From NCBI GenBank assembly GCA_963813975.1, contig CAWFAP010000007.1:930001-994000 (forward strand): a stretch of DNA of 64,000 bases, given 5' to 3'. The DNA is from RYN-230 sp963813975. GTDB taxonomy: Bacteria > Actinomycetota > Actinomycetes > Streptosporangiales > Streptosporangiaceae. Below the pieces are notes generated by a model. It saw only the letters and a list, made by a program, of their open reading frames with translations, did no database searches and was not told the DNA's origin. A program made the translations under genes and the position numbers. Below, in pieces: positions 23,580 through 32,258 of this stretch (positions within the stretch are counted from its first letter, which is position 1; every line of letters begins with the position of its first letter).

Positions 23580-25133
23580 GTGCGGGATGCGCGGCCCGGC
23601 AGGGTAATCGTGGTCGGTGCGGGTCCGACCGGGCTGATGCTGGCGGGCGAACTGGCCCTGGCCGGCGTGCCCTGCCTCGTCATCGACCGGCGCACCGGTC
23701 CGCGGGCCGAATCGCGGGCCATCTGCCTGCACGCGCGGAGCATGGAGGTGCTCGACCTGCGCGGCCAGGCGGGCCGGTTCACCGCGGCCGGGCTGGCCGT
23801 CCCCTCCTTCCCGCTCGGGCCCCGGGGCGCCGCGATCAGCTTCGGCAGGCTGGATTCCGACTTTCCGTACCTGCTGGACATGCCGCAGAGCCAGATCGAG
23901 ACGCTGCTCGCCGCCCGGGCTGCTGAGCTCGGCGCCGAGATCCGGTGGTCGGCGCAGGTCACCGGCATCGAGCAGGACGCCGGTGCGGTGCGGGTGACGC
24001 TGGCCGACGGCCGCGTCGAGCAGGCCGCGTACCTGGCTGGCTGCGACGGGATCCGGAGCTTCACCCGTCAGGCCGCCGGCCTGCCCTTCCCGGGCGCCCC
24101 GAATCCGGGTTCGGTTCTCCTGGCGGACCTGTTCCTCGACGGGCTGCCCATGACGGACGCCTACGGCGACCTGTCCGATCGCGGCATGCTGCTGGTGTTC
24201 CCGTTCCGGGACGGCTCGTGCCGGGTGGTGCTGTACGACTACGCGCGCGCTGACATCCCGGTGACCGACCCGGTCACCCTGGGCGAGGTGCGCAGCAGCC
24301 TGATCCGGATCACCGGCCAGGACTTCGGGCCCCGCGATTTGGGCTGGTCCGGGCGGTACCGCAGCGAGAGCCGCCAGGTTCCGGCGTACCGGGAGGGGCG
24401 GATCTTCCTGGCCGGTGACGCCGCGCACACACACTCGCCGGCCGGCGCGCAGGGGATGAACACGGGCCTGCAGGACGCGGTCAACCTGGGCTGGAAACTG
24501 GCCGCGGCGGTGCACGGCCGGGCGCCGGACTGGCTGCTGGACAGCTACCACACGGAGCGCCATCCCGTGGGCGCCGCCGTCCTGGCCCTGACCGGCCGGC
24601 AGTTCTGGCTGAACACGGCGCGCACCCCGCCCCGGCGGGTGCTGCGCTGGGCCGCGCACCGGATGGTCGCCCCGCTGCCCCCCGTCCAGGCCCGGCTCGC
24701 CCGCGGCTACTCGGGGCTGGCCGTCCGGTATCCCGCGGCCCCGGGCCGCCCGCCGGCCGGTGCGGGCGCTCCCCACCCGCTGGCCGGCGCCCGGCTGCCG
24801 CGCGGCCGGGTGACCAGAACAGACGGGACCACGGCCCGGCTCTACGACTTGTTCCATAACGGTCAGTTCGTACTCCTCGAGGCGGCCGCGCCGGAGGGGA
24901 ACGGCGCGACGGCCCGGGACGGGGCCGCCCCGGATGCGGCAGCGCAGGATGCGGCGGCGACCGGCCTGCCCGGCCAGGTCAGGCCGGTCGTATACACCCG
25001 CTGCACCGGGAACCGGCTGCCCGCCGCCGCCTTAGTCAGGCCCGACGGCCACGTGGCGTGGGCCAGCGACGAGCGGGACCCGCAGGCCCGGGCCCGGGCC
25101 GCCCGGGCCGCCGCGGGCTGGTGGTGCGGTTGA
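23580..25133 (+). CDS. FAD-dependent monooxygenase (group A flavin hydroxylase)
   Basis: 517 residues in the p-hydroxybenzoate-hydroxylase fold. It has the N-terminal GxGxxG site (VIVVGAGPTGLMLAGELALAG), the DG motif (GCDGIRSFTRQAAG) and the GD motif (RIFLAGDAAHTHSPAGAQGM), followed by a thioredoxin-like C-terminal domain (LVRPDGHVAWAS). Such enzymes hydroxylate aromatic compounds or polyketides with NAD(P)H and oxygen, sometimes inactivating drugs. The GTG at 23580 was chosen for GGGAGGAC just upstream and because homology starts there. The substrate is unknown. Confidence 0.87.
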   Translation: MRDARPGRVIVVGAGPTGLMLAGELALAGVPCLVIDRRTGPRAESRAICLHARSMEVLDLRGQAGRFTAAGLAVPSFPLGPRGAAISFGRLDSDFPYLLDMPQSQIETLLAARAAELGAEIRWSAQVTGIEQDAGAVRVTLADGRVEQAAYLAGCDGIRSFTRQAAGLPFPGAPNPGSVLLADLFLDGLPMTDAYGDLSDRGMLLVFPFRDGSCRVVLYDYARADIPVTDPVTLGEVRSSLIRITGQDFGPRDLGWSGRYRSESRQVPAYREGRIFLAGDAAHTHSPAGAQGMNTGLQDAVNLGWKLAAAVHGRAPDWLLDSYHTERHPVGAAVLALTGRQFWLNTARTPPRRVLRWAAHRMVAPLPPVQARLARGYSGLAVRYPAAPGRPPAGAGAPHPLAGARLPRGRVTRTDGTTARLYDLFHNGQFVLLEAAAPEGNGATARDGAAPDAAAQDAAATGLPGQVRPVVYTRCTGNRLPAAALVRPDGHVAWASDERDPQARARAARAAAGWWCG

Positions 25134-25176
25134 CTGTCCGGTGATCGCACCCGTCTGGCCACCGAGAGGGGAACCG

Positions 25177-26112
25177 ATGCCGAAGCCCCCGAGGATCACC
25201 GTGCTGGGCAGCCTGAACATGGACATCTCGGTCACCGTGCCCGCACTGGCCGGGCCGGGGGAAACCGTGCTCGGCTCCGCCGCCCGGCTGCAGCCGGGCG
25301 GTAAGGGTGCCAACCAGGCCGTGGCCGCGGCCCGGCTGGGCGCTTCGGTCCGGATGGCCGGGTGCTGCGGCGACGACGACTTCGGCCGCACCCTCCGGTC
25401 GGCACTGGAGGCGGCCGGGGTCGACGCCGCCGCGGTCCGCATCCTGCCCGGAGTCCCGTCCGGGCTCGCCCTGATCACCGTGGACGCGACCGGCGAGAAC
25501 TCGATCACGGTCGCGCCGGGGGCCAACGGCCTGGCCGGCCCGCCGGAAGCCGCCGCCTCCGCCGCGGCGCCCGGTGACGCGCTCATCCTGTCCGCGGAGA
25601 TCCCGGTCCCGGTCCTGGCGGCCGCGCTCGACCGGGCGCGCGCCGCGAACGTGATGACGGTGCTGAACCTCGCGCCCGCCCCGCCGGACGCGGCCGGGCT
25701 GCTGGCGGCGGGCGCGGACTGGCTGATCGTCAACGCCCCCGAGGCAGGCGCGATCCTGGGCCGGCCGGTGCCGGACCCGGCCGGGGCCAAGACCGCCGCG
25801 GCCGACCTGGCCGGGGCGAGCGGAGGGCATGTGGTGATCACCCTGGGACGGGACGGGGCGGTGCTGGCCGGCCCGGACACCGCGCTCACGGTGCCGGGAT
25901 TCAGCGTGCGCAGCGTGGACAGCGTCGGTGCGGGTGACGCGTTCGTCGCCGCGCTGGGCGTGGCGCTGGCGTCGGGAGCGGCACCCCCCGAGGCCGTCCG
26001 GCTGGCCTGCGCGGTTGCCGCCACGGCGGTGACCAGGCCGGGTGCCCAGGAAGGATTGCCCAGCGGCGCCGACGTGCTGGCCGCCACCGGCGTGCGGTGG
26101 CCACTGGGCTGA
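25177..26112 (+). CDS. rbsK: ribokinase (PfkB family)
   Basis: 311-residue PfkB-family sugar kinase, most like ribokinase, forming ribose 5-phosphate from ribose and ATP. Signatures are GSLNMDISVTVPALAGPGET at the start, QPGGKGANQAVAAARLGASV (ribose binding), and DSVGAGDAFVAALGVAL, which holds the anion hole and catalytic Asp. The ATG at 25177 has GAGAGGGGA upstream. It lies 43 bases after the monooxygenase on the same strand. No ribose transporter is nearby, so another sugar or nucleoside-derived pentose is possible. Confidence 0.85.
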   Translation: MPKPPRITVLGSLNMDISVTVPALAGPGETVLGSAARLQPGGKGANQAVAAARLGASVRMAGCCGDDDFGRTLRSALEAAGVDAAAVRILPGVPSGLALITVDATGENSITVAPGANGLAGPPEAAASAAAPGDALILSAEIPVPVLAAALDRARAANVMTVLNLAPAPPDAAGLLAAGADWLIVNAPEAGAILGRPVPDPAGAKTAAADLAGASGGHVVITLGRDGAVLAGPDTALTVPGFSVRSVDSVGAGDAFVAALGVALASGAAPPEAVRLACAVAATAVTRPGAQEGLPSGADVLAATGVRWPLG

Positions 26113-26531
26113 CCCGGGGCGCGAGGCCCCCGGAACCCGGTTAGCCCGGGCGCGAGCCCCCGGAACCCCCAACTGGCCCACTCCGGTAGGCACTTCATCT
26201 GCAGCGGCGGCCGGGTTGATCGCCGGCCCGGAGGGAACCCGCCTCCGGCCCCGCCTCGCCACCGGGCGATCCCGGTGAGACAGCGACGAGGCCCGCGGAG
26301 TGGTACTCCGCGGGCCTCGTCGCTTAAGCGCTGGTGTGCGGTCGCCTCTCGGCGAGTGGCACAACGCGGCTCCAGCCGGACGGTATTCCGCGAAGGCAGA
26401 TGAGTTGCGGCCCGGGGGACACGAACACACCAGCGATGGTTAAGAACGCGAGCCCCCCGCCGGCTATTCCACGGCGCCCAGGATTTTCTCCGGGCCGATT
26501 TCCCTCCCGGAACCCGGGGCAGGATGGATCC
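26113..26531. other. non-coding region after rbsK
   Basis: This 419-base gap holds a duplicated GC-rich block at 26116-26170 (GCGAG-CCCCCGGAACCC appears twice), a perfect 20-bp hairpin at 26282-26324, and the upstream region of the MDMPI-like gene. The frame from the next gene is open into it but shows no protein-like sequence. Confidence 0.55.
26282..26324. terminator. perfect 20-bp stem-loop
   Basis: Positions 26282-26301 and 26305-26324 are exact reverse complements with a 3-base loop (GGT). The stem is GC-rich and lacks a long T-run, as usual for actinobacterial intrinsic terminators. It would end transcription from rbsK and insulate the next gene. Confidence 0.75.
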
Positions 26532-27230
26532 GTGACCGACCTTGATCATGCCGCCGCCCTGGACGCTCTCGACGCGGGATACGGGCGGCTCACCGACGTC
26601 GTCACCGGGCTCGGCGAGGCTGAGCTGATGCGGCCGACCGGCTGCGCCGGCTGGGCCGTGACCGACGTGCTGTATCACCAGCTCCTCGACGCGCAGCGGG
26701 CGCTGGTGGCGTTCGCGACCCCGGTTACGGAGCCGCCCGACCGGGACGACGTGACGTACTGGGCCGCGTTCGCCCCCCAGCCCGGCGAGGCCGGATCCCG
26801 GGCCCGGGCCGGGGCCGCGGCGCACGCCCGGTTCGTCCGCGTGGCGGCCTCCGCCTACCGGCCGGGAACCCTGGCCCGGGTGTGGTCCGAGACGGCGGCG
26901 GCGGTGGGCCGGGCGGCGCGCGCCTGCCCGGCCGCGGCGGTGGCGACCCAGGGGCATGTGCTGCGCCCGGCGGACTTCACCGCCACCCTCGCCGTGGAGA
27001 CCGCGGTGCACTACCTCGACCTCACGGTGAATCTGCCGTCCGCGCCGCCGGCCGACCCGGCATCGCTGGCTCTGGTCCGCCGGGTGCTGGACGGCCTGCT
27101 CGGCAGCCCCCTGCCGGCCAGCTGGGATGACGCCAGCGCCGCGGTCAAGGGGACCGGGCGTGTCCCGCTGACAGACGAGGACCGGGCGGTGCTCGGCCCG
27201 CTCGCCGGGCGCCTCCCGCTGTTCACCTGA
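26532..27230 (+). CDS. maleylpyruvate isomerase N-terminal (MDMPI/DinB-like) domain protein
   Basis: 232-residue protein of the mycothiol-dependent maleylpyruvate isomerase N-domain/DinB-like superfamily, a metal-binding four-helix bundle often acting as a thiol-dependent transferase. Indicative stretches are LTDVVTGLGEAELMRPTGCAGWAVTDVLYHQLLDAQRA (read over residues 18-55) and TLAVETAVHYLDLTVNL with the second His. The start is GTG 26532, where homology begins. The substrate is unknown; fit with mycothiol use in this organism is an inference. Confidence 0.7.
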   Translation: MTDLDHAAALDALDAGYGRLTDVVTGLGEAELMRPTGCAGWAVTDVLYHQLLDAQRALVAFATPVTEPPDRDDVTYWAAFAPQPGEAGSRARAGAAAHARFVRVAASAYRPGTLARVWSETAAAVGRAARACPAAAVATQGHVLRPADFTATLAVETAVHYLDLTVNLPSAPPADPASLALVRRVLDGLLGSPLPASWDDASAAVKGTGRVPLTDEDRAVLGPLAGRLPLFT

Positions 27231-27317
27231 CGTCCCTGCTACCCAGAGAGCCGGGACAGACCCCGCACCGGTCTAGGGTGTGAAGTCATCAACCGGGGCG
27301 ATTTTGAGGAGTTGCGG

Positions 27318-27560
27318 GTGCCTGGGGACGCCTCCCTGATCGGCAGTATCGGCGTCCTGGCGATCGCGACGCGCGGGCAGGCGGGGCCAGGTGAGGTACT
27401 GCTCAAGATCCGGGGCGGCACGGAGGCCTACATCGCCTACTCGGCGGAGCCGATCGCCAGGGGCCAGACCGTTCTCGTCATCGAGTCACGCGGCCACCGG
27501 ACCGTGGACGTCAGCGAGTGGGCCGACCCGTTTGACCTGGAAATGGGCAAGCTGACGTAG
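27318..27560 (+). CDS. NfeD-like OB-fold protein
   Basis: 80-residue protein resembling the soluble C-terminal OB-fold domain of NfeD: GSIGVLAIATRGQAGPGEVLLKI, then AYSAEPIARGQTVLVIESRGHRTVDVSEW. It has no membrane segment. NfeD proteins normally pair with flotillin/SPFH proteins. A flotillin gene is present 7.3 kb downstream, but the two are not in one operon. GTG 27318 follows GAGGAG by 6 bases; TTG 27312 is possible. Confidence 0.65.
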   Translation: MPGDASLIGSIGVLAIATRGQAGPGEVLLKIRGGTEAYIAYSAEPIARGQTVLVIESRGHRTVDVSEWADPFDLEMGKLT

Positions 27561-27755
27561 CGCCGTTGCGGGCTCGGCGCAGCCGGGCCCGGCTTGTTCA
27601 GGCCGCGCGATCGGCCCCGGCTGGCCCGGCAGGTCATGGGCGCGCGCCGCGACTGCTACTGCCGATGAACATAGATGCGTCTCCGGAGGCGTCATAACGG
27701 ACGCGAACGCGCCTGTTATTGCAGTTTGTAACCGCGTCTGCGTTAGAGTCGCAGG

Positions 27756-28166
27756 ATGCCTATTTTCCGGATCAAGGAGGCTGCGAACCTTCTCGGAGTC
27801 AGCGCTGACACGTTGCGGCGCTGGGCGGATGGGGGGCGAATCGAAACGACCACGGACGCGTCCGGGCGGCTCGCCGTGAATGGGGTGGCGCTCGCCCGGC
27901 TCGCGCAGGATCTGGCGGCGACGGCCGATCACGGGGAGGGCGCCGTGGTGGTGGCTCACTCGGTGCGGAACCGCTTCAGCGGCCTGGTCAGCCGGGTTAC
28001 CCGCGACACGGTGATGGCTCAGGTAGAGATCCAGGCGGGCCCGCACAGATTCGTGTCGCTGCTCAGCCGCGAGGCCGCGGACGACCTCGGCCTGGAGCCA
28101 GGGATGCTCGCGGTCGCCGCCGTTAAGGCCACCAACGTTTCCGTCGAGATCCCGAAGGTCAGCTGA
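27756..28166 (+). CDS. molybdenum-binding regulator (HTH + molbindin/TOBE domain)
   Basis: 136 residues. Residues 1-50 are a MerR/excisionase-like helix-turn-helix (FRIKEAANLLGVSADTLRRW). Residues 65-136 are a single Mop/TOBE molybdate-binding domain (SVRNRFSGLVSRVTRDTVMAQVEIQAG, TNVSVEIPKV). It precedes modABC and probably senses molybdate and controls their expression. A weak promoter candidate (TTGCAG 27719-27724, TAGAGT 27744-27749, 19-base spacer) precedes it closely. Confidence 0.87.
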   Translation: MPIFRIKEAANLLGVSADTLRRWADGGRIETTTDASGRLAVNGVALARLAQDLAATADHGEGAVVVAHSVRNRFSGLVSRVTRDTVMAQVEIQAGPHRFVSLLSREAADDLGLEPGMLAVAAVKATNVSVEIPKVS

Positions 28167-28201
28167 TCTGGTTCACCCAGGATTCAATCTAGGAGATAGC
28201 A

Positions 28202-28984
28202 ATGCGCCGTTTCGCCGTGATGGCGGCCGGGCTGGCGGCAGTCGCCGTGGCCGGTTGCTCCAGCAGTGGCTCGGGAAGCTCGCCTTCAAGCGCAAGCAGT
28301 TCGGCTTCGTCGACTGGGTCGATAACCGTCTTCGCCGCGGCATCGCTGATGGGAACCTTTACCCAGCTCGGAAAGCAATTCGACGCCGCCCATCCGGGTG
28401 ACACGGTGAAGTTCAGCTTCGGGCCGAGTTCCGGCCTGTCCACGCAGATCACCAGCGGCGCGCCCGCTGACGTGTTCGCCTCCGCGTCCCCGAAGAACAT
28501 GCAGACGGTTGTCTCGGCGGGCGATGCGGCCAGCCCGCAGAATTTCGCGAAGAACACCATGGAAGTCGCAACCCCGCCGAACAACCCGGGGAAGGTGTCC
28601 TCCGTGACGGACCTGGCGAAGAAATCCGTCAAGGTCGCGTTGTGCCAGCCGCAGGTGCCGTGCGGGGTCGTGGCCGCCGAGGTCTTCAAGAACGCCAGCA
28701 TCAAGGTCAAGCCGGTCACCCTCCAGCCGGACGTGAAGTCGGTGCTGACCCAGGTCGAGACGGGCAACGTGGACGCGGGCATGGTGTACGTGACCGACGT
28801 CATGGCCGCCGGCGCCAAGGTCAAGGGCGTGGCCATCCCGGCCAGCGACAACGCCTCGACCCTCTACCCGATCGCTACCATCAGCAACAGCAAGCACAAG
28901 TCCGTGGCCCAGGCCTTCGTCTCCTACGTGCTGTCGCCCGCGGGCCAGAAGGTCCTCACCGCCGCGGGGTTCCAGAACCCCTGA
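28202..28984 (+). CDS. modA: molybdate ABC transporter substrate-binding lipoprotein
   Basis: 260-residue lipoprotein. The signal peptide ends in the lipobox AVAGC with the lipidated Cys19, followed by a Ser-rich linker. The mature part is a ModA-type periplasmic-binding fold: ITVFAAASLMGTFTQLG, FGPSSGLSTQITSGAPADVFASA, PCGVVAAEVFKNA, and DAGMVYVTDV at the hinge. It captures molybdate or tungstate outside the membrane and hands it to ModB. First transporter gene of modABC; 19 bases separate it from modB. Confidence 0.94.
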   Translation: MRRFAVMAAGLAAVAVAGCSSSGSGSSPSSASSSASSTGSITVFAAASLMGTFTQLGKQFDAAHPGDTVKFSFGPSSGLSTQITSGAPADVFASASPKNMQTVVSAGDAASPQNFAKNTMEVATPPNNPGKVSSVTDLAKKSVKVALCQPQVPCGVVAAEVFKNASIKVKPVTLQPDVKSVLTQVETGNVDAGMVYVTDVMAAGAKVKGVAIPASDNASTLYPIATISNSKHKSVAQAFVSYVLSPAGQKVLTAAGFQNP

Positions 28985-29003
28985 CCTGGTACCCGGAGCC
29001 GCC

Positions 29004-29864
29004 ATGGTGACCTCGCCCGCGCCGTCGCATCTGACCGCCCGGGAACGGGCCAGGCGAGCCGCGCGGGGCGGTGCGTCGCGATCAGTGCCGGCGCCTTTGC
29101 TGGTGCCGGCGCTGATCGCGGCCGGATTCCTGGTCCTGCCCCTGGTGGGACTGCTGATCCGCGCCCCCTGGCGTCATCTCGGAGCGGCCCTCAGCGGGTC
29201 CGATGCCACCCAGGCGCTCATTCTCTCGCTGTGGACCGCCTCCGCCAGCACCGCGATCTCGCTGGTCGTGGGGGTGCCGCTGGCGTGGGTGCTGGCCCGG
29301 AGCAGCTTCCCCGGGCAACGGCTCCTCCGCGCGCTCGTGACCCTGCCGCTGGTGCTCCCGCCAGTGGTGGGCGGTGTGGCGTTGCTGCTGGCGTTCGGGC
29401 GGACCGGGTTCCTCGGCCGCTACCTGGACTCCTGGTTCGGGCTGACGATCCCGTTCACGCCGATCGCTGTGGTCATGGCCGAGACCTTCGTGGCCATGCC
29501 TTTCCTGATCATCACGGTTGAGGGGGCGCTGCGGTCCGCGGACCAGGGCTTCGAGGAGGCGGCGGCCACGCTGGGCGCGAGAAGGATGACCGTGTTCCGG
29601 CGGATCACCGTGCCCATGGTCGCCCCATCCCTGGGGGCGGGCGCGGTGCTGTGCTGGGCGCGGGCGCTGGGCGAGTTCGGGGCGACGATCACGTTCGCAG
29701 GCAGTTTCCCCGGCCAGACCGAGACGATGCCCATCGCGGTCTATTACGCGCTGGAGAATGACCCCGAGGCGGCGATCGCCCTCAGCCTGGTGCTGCTGGT
29801 GGTTTCCATCGTGGTGCTGGTCTCCCTGCGCGATCACTGGCTGCGAGGCGGCTCGGTCTCATGA
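29004..29864 (+). CDS. modB: molybdate ABC transporter permease
   Basis: 286-residue integral membrane permease with five to six transmembrane helices. The conserved permease EAA loop reads EEAAATLGARRMTVFRRITVPM, which docks the ModC ATPase. The N-terminal 30 residues are basic and cytosolic. The stop overlaps the modC start by 4 bases (ATGA), indicating coupled translation. Confidence 0.94.
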   Translation: MVTSPAPSHLTARERARRAARGGASRSVPAPLLVPALIAAGFLVLPLVGLLIRAPWRHLGAALSGSDATQALILSLWTASASTAISLVVGVPLAWVLARSSFPGQRLLRALVTLPLVLPPVVGGVALLLAFGRTGFLGRYLDSWFGLTIPFTPIAVVMAETFVAMPFLIITVEGALRSADQGFEEAAATLGARRMTVFRRITVPMVAPSLGAGAVLCWARALGEFGATITFAGSFPGQTETMPIAVYYALENDPEAAIALSLVLLVVSIVVLVSLRDHWLRGGSVS

Positions 29865-30955
29865 CGCACGACGGCAGCCCGGGCCTCGTGGTCGATGCCG
29901 ACGTCAGCCGCGGCTCCTTTCTGCTCGCCGTCAGCCTCACCGCAGCACCCGGGCAAGTCCTCGGCCTGCTCGGGCCGAACGGGGCGGGCAAGTCCACGCT
30001 CCTGTCCGCCGTCGCCGGGCTGACCCCGGTCTCCGCGGGCCGGATCACGCTCGCCGGGCAGGTACTGGATGACGCGGACGCCGGGACCTTTGTCGAGGCC
30101 TCCGGGCGGCCGGTCGGTTTCGTGTTCCAGAACTACCGGCTCTTCCCGCACCTGACCGTGGCCGACAATGTCGCGTTCTCACCGCGGGCCCGGGGCATGG
30201 GCAAACGGGCCGCCAGTGCAGCTGCCAGTCACTGGCTTGACCGGCTCAGGCTCACCGACCTGGCCGGCCGCAAGCCTGACCAGCTGTCGGGCGGGCAGGC
30301 CCAGCGGGTGGCCCTGGCCCGCGCGCTGGCCGGGCACCCAGCCCTGCTGCTGCTGGACGAGCCGCTGTCAGCCCTGGATGCCGGCACCCGCCTCGACGTG
30401 CAGGCCGAGCTCAAGCGGCACCTGGCCGACTTCGCCGGGCCGTGCCTGCTCGTCACGCATGACCCGCTCGAAGCGCTCGTGCTGGCTGACCAGCTCATCG
30501 TCCTCGAGGGCGGGCGCATCGTCCAGGAAGGCACACCCGCGCACATTGCCCGACAGCCCGCCACCGAATACGTCGCCAAGCTCGTCGGCCTGAACCTGTA
30601 CGCCGGCCGGGCCAGCGGCTCCGAGGTGGTGCTCAATGGGGGCGGGACCTTCGTGATAACCGATCAGGGCCGCCGCGGTGACGTACTGGTCGCGGTCCGC
30701 CCGTCTGCCGTGGTGGTCAGCAGCCAGCGGCCCCAGCTCAGCAGCGCCCGCAACACCTGGCCTGCGAAAATCGCCGGCCTCACGCTGCTCGCCGACCGCG
30801 TCCGGCTCGACCTGGAGGGCCAGCCGGGCGCCCTGGTGGACGTCACACCCGCAGCGGTCGCGGAACTGTCGCTCGACCCTGGCAGCGAGGTGTGGCTCAC
30901 CGTCAAAGCCACCGACCTCGAGGTATACACCCACGCCGAGAGGCAGCCAGCCTGA
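29861..30955 (+). CDS. modC: molybdate ABC transporter ATP-binding protein
   Basis: 364-residue ABC ATPase. Walker A is GPNGAGKST (residues about 39-47), the signature is LSGGQAQRVALARAL, Walker B is LLLLDEPLSALD, and the switch His is in LLVTHD. The C-terminal 100 residues form a TOBE/Mop molybdate-binding domain (SARNTWPAKIAGLTLLADRVRL). It drives molybdate import with ModA and ModB. Confidence 0.94.
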   Translation: MTHDGSPGLVVDADVSRGSFLLAVSLTAAPGQVLGLLGPNGAGKSTLLSAVAGLTPVSAGRITLAGQVLDDADAGTFVEASGRPVGFVFQNYRLFPHLTVADNVAFSPRARGMGKRAASAAASHWLDRLRLTDLAGRKPDQLSGGQAQRVALARALAGHPALLLLDEPLSALDAGTRLDVQAELKRHLADFAGPCLLVTHDPLEALVLADQLIVLEGGRIVQEGTPAHIARQPATEYVAKLVGLNLYAGRASGSEVVLNGGGTFVITDQGRRGDVLVAVRPSAVVVSSQRPQLSSARNTWPAKIAGLTLLADRVRLDLEGQPGALVDVTPAAVAELSLDPGSEVWLTVKATDLEVYTHAERQPA

Positions 30956-31127
30956 CCTGACCCTGCGTCACGCCCACGCGGCGGGCAAGTACCACAATGT
31001 GACCGGCGAGCACGCGCCTTCGTGGTGAGTGCTGGCCGGCTCCGAGGCCAAGCGAGGCCTGCGTTTCTGGCCTCGCCGGCCGCAGCTAATCTCGATACGG
31101 CAACTCAGCCAGGCTTATCCCGGCCTC

Positions 31128-32258
31128 TCAGATGGGCAGTCGCAGGCCGGCGCAGGCGATGAAGCGGGTGAGCGCGATCCGCTGGTCGATGTAGTCGTTA
31201 GTGAGAGATGAGATCGGCTCCCGGAACGGGAGCGAGGTGAAGGCGGCGCGGATGACCAGGCTGCCGACGTAGCCGAACTCGATGTCGTCGAGGGCCGCTG
31301 GCTGCTGGCCTTCGTTCATTCCGGATGCGTAGGCGGCGGCCAGCACCGCGTGTACGGCGGGCAGGTCAGAGGCAGGCATCAGGCCTGCGTGGCTGAGCCC
31401 GACGAGAAGCTGTGCGAGGTCGAATCCAACCGCCTGCGGGCATTGGAACGCGATGTCGATGGCCACAAGGGTGCCTGGTTCAGCGGCCGGAATCAGCAAG
31501 TTCTGAGGGCTGGCATCGCCGTGGGGCAGCGACTGCGGCAGGCGATCGAGCCGGTCGAGGATAACCGGGGCACGGGCGGCGAGCTCAAGTAGATCCGCTC
31601 TCAGCCCGGGTTCCCGGCCGGCCACGTGCGGGTGTCCCCAGAGGTCATGCGACCACAGCGAGGCCAGCGCCGGCTGAACGACGCCGTCGAAGTAGCGGCG
31701 CAGTCCGTATCCGGGAGGCACCGGGGAGGCTGCGATCAGATCCGGGTCGCGGCGGTTGGCGGCCAGCGTACCGAGCCTTTTCGCGGCCATCTCAAATGTG
31801 TTCGCAGTCCAGGCCTCGTCGGTGACTGTGACGTCTTCCATCCACACAGCGACCCGGTCGCCGGGCAACTCCACGACCCGGTACAGCAAGGGCACTCGAA
31901 GCCCCGCCGGGAGACGGCCCGCGAACGACGGCTCCCACGCGCCGAGTTCTGCCCGCCACGGAAAGTTGGCCAGGAAGTCATCGCGCACCTCATCCGGCAC
32001 CTGGTCCAGCAGGCGCCAGTGCCGGGGGTGCTGCAGCACTTTCACGAACACCGACCAGGGCTGACCGTCGAGCGTGACACCTCGCACCCGGGCCAGGGCA
32101 CCGGTGGCCGGGGAACCGGATCGATAGGGCACCGCCTCGGCGTGCCAGCCGGCTACGGCCGCTGGATGGCCGACTACCGCCGATACCAGGGAGTTAAGTT
32201 CGGCAGCTGAGGGGGCAGCCTGGCCAAGCAGGCCGGCGGCAGGAAAGTCGAGGTTCAT
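31128..32258 (-). CDS. aminoglycoside phosphotransferase-like kinase
   Basis: 376 residues in the APH/choline-kinase fold. The catalytic loop is LPHGDASPQNLL (Brenner-type HxDxxxxN with Asp and Asn), and the metal-binding Asp is in LVAIDIAFQ. The N-lobe strands include WSVFVKVLQHP with the likely ATP-binding Lys. The 4-base overlap (ATGA) with the upstream FAD oxidoreductase gene shows co-translation. The substrate is unknown; inactivation of an antibiotic or phosphorylation of a metabolite are both open. Confidence 0.75.
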   Translation of the reverse strand: MNLDFPAAGLLGQAAPSAAELNSLVSAVVGHPAAVAGWHAEAVPYRSGSPATGALARVRGVTLDGQPWSVFVKVLQHPRHWRLLDQVPDEVRDDFLANFPWRAELGAWEPSFAGRLPAGLRVPLLYRVVELPGDRVAVWMEDVTVTDEAWTANTFEMAAKRLGTLAANRRDPDLIAASPVPPGYGLRRYFDGVVQPALASLWSHDLWGHPHVAGREPGLRADLLELAARAPVILDRLDRLPQSLPHGDASPQNLLIPAAEPGTLVAIDIAFQCPQAVGFDLAQLLVGLSHAGLMPASDLPAVHAVLAAAYASGMNEGQQPAALDDIEFGYVGSLVIRAAFTSLPFREPISSLTNDYIDQRIALTRFIACAGLRLPI

